DNA of 16,239 bases from Collinsella sp. (GTDB lineage: Bacteria; Actinomycetota; Coriobacteriia; Coriobacteriales; Coriobacteriaceae). Position 1 is the stretch's first letter. Each line of letters begins with the position of its first letter. The stretch lies in the NCBI GenBank assembly GCA_022713905.1, contig JAIHTM010000028.1, positions 1 to 16,239 on the forward strand. The letters run 5' to 3'. Position numbers and translations under genes: made by a program. The notes below the pieces were generated by a model. That model was given only the letters and a program-made list of their open reading frames with translations, was not told where the DNA came from and made no database searches. Positions 13,459 to 16,239 of the stretch are shown in pieces.

Positions 13459-14081
13459 ACGTCACCGGACATGAGGCCCGAATCATCCAGGCGCGGCAGG
13501 GATGGACCATCACGCGAGACAATGGGGCGACGATCCTCTCCCGCCGCAGTCCCCTGGGCGAGCGATTCTCCGTCCGAGCCGAAGACGACGAGACCATACG
13601 TCAGGCCGTCCGGCGTCATGCCGTCGGCTTCGACCCCGCCTCCCACGTGCGCGACCTCATCCGCGAACCGCGACCGGACTGGCCGGGCCACGCCGACATC
13701 GGCGCGCTGACGGCCGACGCCCGCGCCATCCAGACCATGATCCGCCGGCTCGACCACGCCCTGACGACGGACCCGACAGGGGACGAGAGACGCGAGCTGC
13801 GCGAAAGCGCATGCGCCCAGATCGCCGACTACTGGCGGTCCATCGCCCGGGGAAAGGCCCCCGCAACGACCGGACGGGAAACCAGACGGGCCGTCCTCGA
13901 CCACATGGCGGACGCGCTGCGCGGCCAATGGAAGACCGGGCGACGCGAACGCGCAAGGGACGAACGGCTCGAAAGCCAATCACCCCTCCCGCTCCTCAAG
14001 GCCGGCGAACCGGACCGCCTCATCGAGGCCCACGAATACATGCTCGACATGCTCTGGCCGGACCACGACACGACCGCATGA
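13455..14081 (+). CDS. Unknown helical protein at the end of the overlapping cluster
   Basis: A 208-residue protein with a strong ribosome binding site (GAGGAGGAAA) and an ATGA overlap with the membrane protein gene. The first 55 residues look like a small beta-rich unit (GWTITRDNGATILSRRSPLGERFSVRA). The rest is helical with many charged residues (ADARAIQTMIRRLDHAL; RAVLDHMADALRGQWK; RLIEAHEYMLDMLWP). No family recognised. It ends the chain; a GC-rich nested hairpin starts 39 bp after its stop. Confidence 0.75.
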   Translation: MNVTGHEARIIQARQGWTITRDNGATILSRRSPLGERFSVRAEDDETIRQAVRRHAVGFDPASHVRDLIREPRPDWPGHADIGALTADARAIQTMIRRLDHALTTDPTGDERRELRESACAQIADYWRSIARGKAPATTGRETRRAVLDHMADALRGQWKTGRRERARDERLESQSPLPLLKAGEPDRLIEAHEYMLDMLWPDHDTTA

Positions 14082-14390
14082 CATGCCCCACCCGGCGACG
14101 ACGCCGGCCGGGAACCGGTGCGGCGCTCCGGGGCGCAGCCCCTCCGCGCCGCGCTGCCCTCCGCACGGAGCTCACCACCGAAGGTGGTTCGCCGCAGCAC
14201 GACTGTTTTCTTTCGTCCCGGTCGGCTAAAGCCTCTGGATCATACCGGCTCCGCGGAACCCGTCAACGCGCCACGCACGGGCCGGGGCCCGGCGCGTCGC
14301 TCATGACGGAACCCGCTCCCGCCGGTAACGCTGCGCTTGCCCAACCGGGCGAAAGAAAAAACAGCCACCACAAGGCAAGGAGACAACACC
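14082..14390. other. Structure-rich non-coding block
   Basis: No coding frame in these 309 bp is convincing. It holds a nested hairpin at 14121-14151 (CGGCGC/GCGCCG outside, GGGGC/GCCCC inside, symmetric TCC bulges), a small hairpin ACCACC-GAA-GGTGGT (14174-14188), a 13-bp palindrome GCCGGGGCCCGGC (14281-14293) and a long imperfect inverted repeat (14203-14222 with 14344-14364). It could be a terminator plus promoter, an origin or nicking region, or a small miniature-transposon relic. Nothing decides between these. Confidence 0.6.
14203..14364. repeat. 162-bp segment bounded by imperfect inverted repeats
   Basis: The left arm CTGTTTTCTTTCGTCCCGGT and the complement of the right arm, CTGTTTTTTCTTTCGCCCGGT, agree except for a T-run length difference and one extra T. 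The arms are 121 bp apart. No target-site duplication is seen. The size and ends are those of a MITE-like insertion, but two promoters or terminators could also explain it. Confidence 0.45.
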
Positions 14391-14978
14391 ATGAACAACC
14401 AGAACACCACCGGCACCGGACTCAAGACCATCAAGCACGAATGGAAGGCGGCATCCCTCGACCCCGAGCAGGCCGCGGCATGGCTCAGACCCGCGTTCGG
14501 TCAATGGGCCGACGCCCTCGCGAACCACGACAAGGCCCGCGTGACGCCGGACATGCTACGAAGACTCGCCACGGCGATGGACGCTTGGCTGAGCGTGCGC
14601 GACTCGATGCTCGTCGCCGCACTCGACACGTCCGTCGGCGTCGAAGGCATGCTCCGCATCTCCACGAAGCCGCGCGACCCCGCCGTCAGGGACCTCATCA
14701 CCAAGACCCTGTCCGAGACCCTCGAAGACCCGTCCGCGCCGCGCCGCGCCGACACCGTACGCACCGCGTGCGACATCCTCGTGGACATCGCCGGACTGAA
14801 ACCCGCCGCCGAACGCGCCGGACAGCAGGCGTCAATCGCCTACCTCCTGTGGGCCATAGACGACCCGGAGGCCCTGCCCATGGCATTCACCGCGCTCGTC
14901 AACGACCCGGATGTAACCCTCGCCGCCATCGTCGCGTCGGCCGCCGTCCGGGGCATCAAACCCGAATCGATGCGCTGA
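14391..14978 (+). CDS. DUF4192-like protein
   Basis: A 195-residue protein. The pattern LATAMDAWLSVRDSMLVAALD (61-81) and the C-terminal ASIAYLLWAIDDPEALPMAFTALVNDPDVTLAAIVASAAVRGIKPESM recall actinobacterial DUF4192, which has a VRD-x-LL segment and a final LAWLAWA-x-GD-x-A-x2-A-x2-ALA-x-DP-x3-LA pattern. The N-terminal half of that family is missing, so this is a short, mobile-element version. The function of the family is unknown to me. AAGGAG (14377-14382) is the ribosome binding site and supports the start at 14391. The assignment rests on pattern memory and should be treated as probable. Confidence 0.65.
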   Translation: MNNQNTTGTGLKTIKHEWKAASLDPEQAAAWLRPAFGQWADALANHDKARVTPDMLRRLATAMDAWLSVRDSMLVAALDTSVGVEGMLRISTKPRDPAVRDLITKTLSETLEDPSAPRRADTVRTACDILVDIAGLKPAAERAGQQASIAYLLWAIDDPEALPMAFTALVNDPDVTLAAIVASAAVRGIKPESMR

Positions 14979-14992
14979 GCCGGCGCCTCGAA

Positions 14993-15053
14993 CCGGCCGC
15001 GCCCCGGCATCGAGCCGACGGCGCGGCCGGGGGAGGCCCGGGCCGCCTCCCCC
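14993..15053 (+). terminator. Two abutting GC hairpins
   Basis: CCGGCCGCGCC (14993-15003) pairs with GGCGCGGCCGG (15020-15030). GGGGGAGGC (15029-15037) pairs with GCCTCCCCC (15045-15053). The stems share two bases. There is no T-run, so they may be a factor-assisted terminator after the DUF4192-like gene. Confidence 0.55.
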
Positions 15054-15090
15054 GAAACCCCCTCCACGCCCGCAACGGAAAGGACCGGCC

Positions 15091-15423
15091 ATGTGCAACT
15101 ACATGCTCACCGTGATAATCACCAGCACCACCCGCATGCTCGACGCCGGCGAATGGCAGATCCTCGCGGGATTCAAGAAGCGCATGCCGCTCGGACCCCG
15201 CGACCGCGACAAAGTCATCGCCCTGCGGGACCTGCTCAACAGCGGCTCCGTCGCCGGCGGCATGGTCAACGCGCTTTCCAACGCCGCATCATGGCAATGG
15301 GAGTTCCCCGCCGAACACTCCACCCTCCTGCTCGACATCATGAACAAGGCGGGCGTCGACTGGCCGGACCCGATGCCCGACATCGAATACCCCTCCATCA
15401 CCATCAACCTGTCCACCTGCTGA
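15091..15423 (+). CDS. Small protein of unknown function
   Basis: A 110-residue protein with GGAAAGGA as ribosome binding site (15077-15084). It looks like a compact mixed fold: strand-like MLTVIITSTT (5-14), helix LDAGEWQILAGFKKRM, DRDKVIALRDLLNS, and a Trp-containing SWQWEFPAEHSTLLLDIMNKAG segment, ending with strand-like SITINLSTC. No family recognised. It stands between hairpins on both sides, so it may be its own transcription unit. Confidence 0.7.
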   Translation: MCNYMLTVIITSTTRMLDAGEWQILAGFKKRMPLGPRDRDKVIALRDLLNSGSVAGGMVNALSNAASWQWEFPAEHSTLLLDIMNKAGVDWPDPMPDIEYPSITINLSTC

Positions 15424-15428
15424 GCCAC

Positions 15429-15448
15429 GGGCCGCGCGACGCGGGCCC
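15429..15448 (+). terminator. Hairpin before the higBA promoter
   Basis: GGGCCGCG (15429-15436) pairs with CGCGGGCCC (15440-15448) with one bulged G and a 3-nt loop. There is no T-run; it is likely a transcriptional boundary. Confidence 0.4.
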
Positions 15449-15468
15449 CGCCGAAACCATACCCACCC

Positions 15469-15497
15469 TTGACAATACTAATGCAGTACGTTAGTAT
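15469..15497 (+). promoter_or_regulatory. higBA promoter with inverted-repeat operator
   Basis: TTGACA (15469-15474), a 17-bp spacer and TAGTAT (15492-15497) form a near-consensus promoter. ATACTAA (15475-15481) and TTAGTAT (15491-15497) are perfect inverted copies 9 bp apart, covering the spacer and the -10. This is the expected place for HigA to repress its own operon. Transcription would start at about the toxin ATG. Confidence 0.85.
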
Positions 15498-15504
15498 CAG
15501 GAAA

Positions 15505-15792
15505 ATGAAGACCAGAGACAAGGAACTCTCCGACTTCCTGTACGGGGGAGCCTATCCGCCAGGATACCCCGCGGGCGTAGAACGGCAGCTCATGAGACGT
15601 CTACAGATGCTGAAGGCGGCCCACGCGCTCGGCGACCTCAAGGTTCCCCCGGGGAACCGGCTCGAACTGCTCAAGGGAGATCTGGCCGGCCGCTGGAGCA
15701 TCAGGGTCAACAGGCAGTACAGGCTCGTATTCAAATGGGACGGCACCGAACAGGAGGCAACGGATGTATATTTCGACGACTACCACGGCTGA
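15505..15792 (+). CDS. higB: HigB-type toxin of the RelE/ParE fold
   Basis: A 95-residue protein of usual HigB size. The strongest signature is the C-terminal half, LLKGDLAGRWSIRVNRQYRLVFKWDG, then ATDVYFDDYHG, the hallmark of HigB/RelE-type toxins that cut mRNA on the ribosome. The upstream part MLKAAHALGDLKVPPGNRLE also fits the family. I place the start at ATG 15505; an upstream in-frame TTG at 15469 lies in the promoter -35 box and cannot be the start. There is no ribosome binding site, and the -10 box ends 7 nt upstream, so the message is probably leaderless. It overlaps the antitoxin gene by 29 bp, so the toxin comes first, as is typical of hig loci. Confidence 0.92.
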   Translation: MKTRDKELSDFLYGGAYPPGYPAGVERQLMRRLQMLKAAHALGDLKVPPGNRLELLKGDLAGRWSIRVNRQYRLVFKWDGTEQEATDVYFDDYHG

Positions 15793-16075
15793 GCGCGCGG
15801 GACTCTACAGCACGCCGGGCGAGATCCTCAAGGAGGAGTTCCTCGACCCGCTGCACATCACCAACTACCGCCTCGCCAAGACCATAGGCGTGAGCGAGAC
15901 CTCGATCGGGGAGATCGTCAGGGGCAAGAGGCGCATCAGCGTCCCCATGGCCGCGCGCCTCGCCAAGGCGTTCAGCATGACCCCCGAGTTCTGGATCAAC
16001 CTCCAGACCGACTACGACCTCCTTACGTTCGACTCCGGCAACATCGAAGGAATCAAGCCACTCGTCACCGCATGA
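15764..16075 (+). CDS. higA: HigA-type antitoxin (Xre HTH)
   Basis: A 103-residue protein. It begins with a short leader, then TPGEILKEEFLDPLHITNYRLAKTIGVSETSIGEIVRGKRRISVPMAARLAKAF (17-70), the standard HigA/VapI-type HTH with recognition helix SETSIGEIVRGKRRIS. It continues with SMTPEFWINLQTDYDLLTF, the family's C-terminal helix. It should bind and neutralise HigB and repress the operon through the ATACTAA/TTAGTAT operator. The ATG lies inside the toxin gene (29-bp overlap), with GGAGG (about 15752-15756) as ribosome binding site. No other Met is available before the HTH. Confidence 0.93.
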   Translation: MYISTTTTAERAGLYSTPGEILKEEFLDPLHITNYRLAKTIGVSETSIGEIVRGKRRISVPMAARLAKAFSMTPEFWINLQTDYDLLTFDSGNIEGIKPLVTA

Positions 16076-16110
16076 CACCCATCAAACGATACCGACCAAT
16101 CCGCTGATGA

Positions 16111-16158
16111 CCGCGTGAGTGTTTTCCACGCCGACCGGCATGGAAAACGCTCACGCGG
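16111..16158. repeat. 18-bp inverted repeat after higA
   Basis: CCGCGTGAGTGTTTTCCA (16111-16128) and TGGAAAACGCTCACGCGG (16141-16158) pair along all 18 positions with one G-U type mismatch around a 12-nt loop. It could terminate higBA, but has no T tail. The right arm's GCTCACGCG is the first unit of the tandem repeat that follows. Confidence 0.85.
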
Positions 16159-16239
16159 CTCACGCGGCTCACGCGGCTCACGCGGCTCACGCGGCTCACG
16201 CGGCTCACGCGGCTCACGCGGCTCACGCGGCTCACGCGG
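16149..16239. repeat. Tandem array of a 9-bp unit, at least 10 copies
   Basis: GCTCACGCG is repeated ten times without any change, and the eleventh copy is cut by the window edge. The array starts inside the right arm of the inverted repeat at 16111-16158. The true copy number is unknown. Confidence 0.95.

Larger units (their letters stand above)
7581..16239. mobile_element. tRNA-associated integrated element, right end not reached
   Basis: Everything from the tRNA 3' end to the window edge is accessory-type: divergent Xre regulators, a two-HTH DNA-binding protein, a DUF2637 membrane protein of the kind found on actinobacterial plasmids and AICEs, a run of overlapping small unknown genes, a DUF4192-like protein and a HigBA toxin-antitoxin pair. 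The left part (about 7700-8350) is clearly more AT-rich than the flanking core genes. No integrase, Rep, relaxase, FtsK/TraB or phage structural gene is seen, so the class of element (AICE, integrated plasmid or satellite) is open. The boundary is inferred from position, not from a matched att pair. Confidence 0.65.

Noticed and set aside
13502..15115. 537-residue plus-strand frame
   Set aside because: It crosses the non-coding block and two real genes in another frame, and has a shadow composition (very rich in R, P, H).
15469..15504. Upstream TTG start for the HigB toxin
   Set aside because: It lies in the -35 hexamer of the promoter, so the codon would not be in the mRNA.
16149..16239. 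CRISPR-like repeat array
   Set aside because: The units are only 9 bp with no spacers. It is a plain tandem repeat.

Overview
The window looks like a Bifidobacterium chromosome (high-GC Actinobacteria). This rests on recognisable actinobacterial versions of rpsA, coaE, uvrB, terC, pyk and an ADP-ribose pyrophosphatase-type NUDIX gene in one stretch, GC-rich third codon positions, and a perfect TGTGAGCGCTCACA palindrome before pyk, as expected for the LacI-type control of glycolysis known in bifidobacteria. The species cannot be fixed by eye.

Region 1 (1-7503) is ordinary core genome: the 3' end of rpsA with its terminator, coaE, uvrB, a TerC-family membrane protein, pyk with a LacI-type operator and a very strong terminator, and a minus-strand NUDIX hydrolase. 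Several genes (coaE, uvrB, terC) have a TANNNT box 6-7 nt before the ATG, which suggests leaderless mRNAs.

Region 2 (7504-7580) is a tRNA with anticodon CAA (Leu) but a short, class I variable loop. It marks the edge of an accessory element.

Region 3 (7581-16239) looks like an integrated element of the actinobacterial plasmid/AICE kind, entered at the tRNA 3' end. It starts with two divergent Xre-type HTH regulators. The left one runs antisense into the tRNA. After a small gene with a degenerate DnaQ-like look comes a strand-ambiguous stretch, then a two-HTH DNA-binding protein, a DUF2637 four-helix membrane protein and a protein with a sigma-factor region-2-like segment. Five further genes follow, each joined to the one before by a 4-bp ATGA overlap. 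Next are a structure-rich non-coding block, a DUF4192-like protein, a small unknown protein and a HigB-HigA toxin-antitoxin pair whose promoter carries its own inverted-repeat operator. The window ends in an 18-bp inverted repeat whose right arm runs into ten copies of a 9-bp tandem repeat. No integrase, replication initiator, relaxase or FtsK/TraB ATPase lies in the window, and no second copy of the tRNA end was seen, so the element probably continues to the right.

The element reads as regulation at the left edge (HTH pair), a long co-transcribed plus-strand module with one membrane protein and many unknown small proteins, and a stability module (HigBA) at the right.
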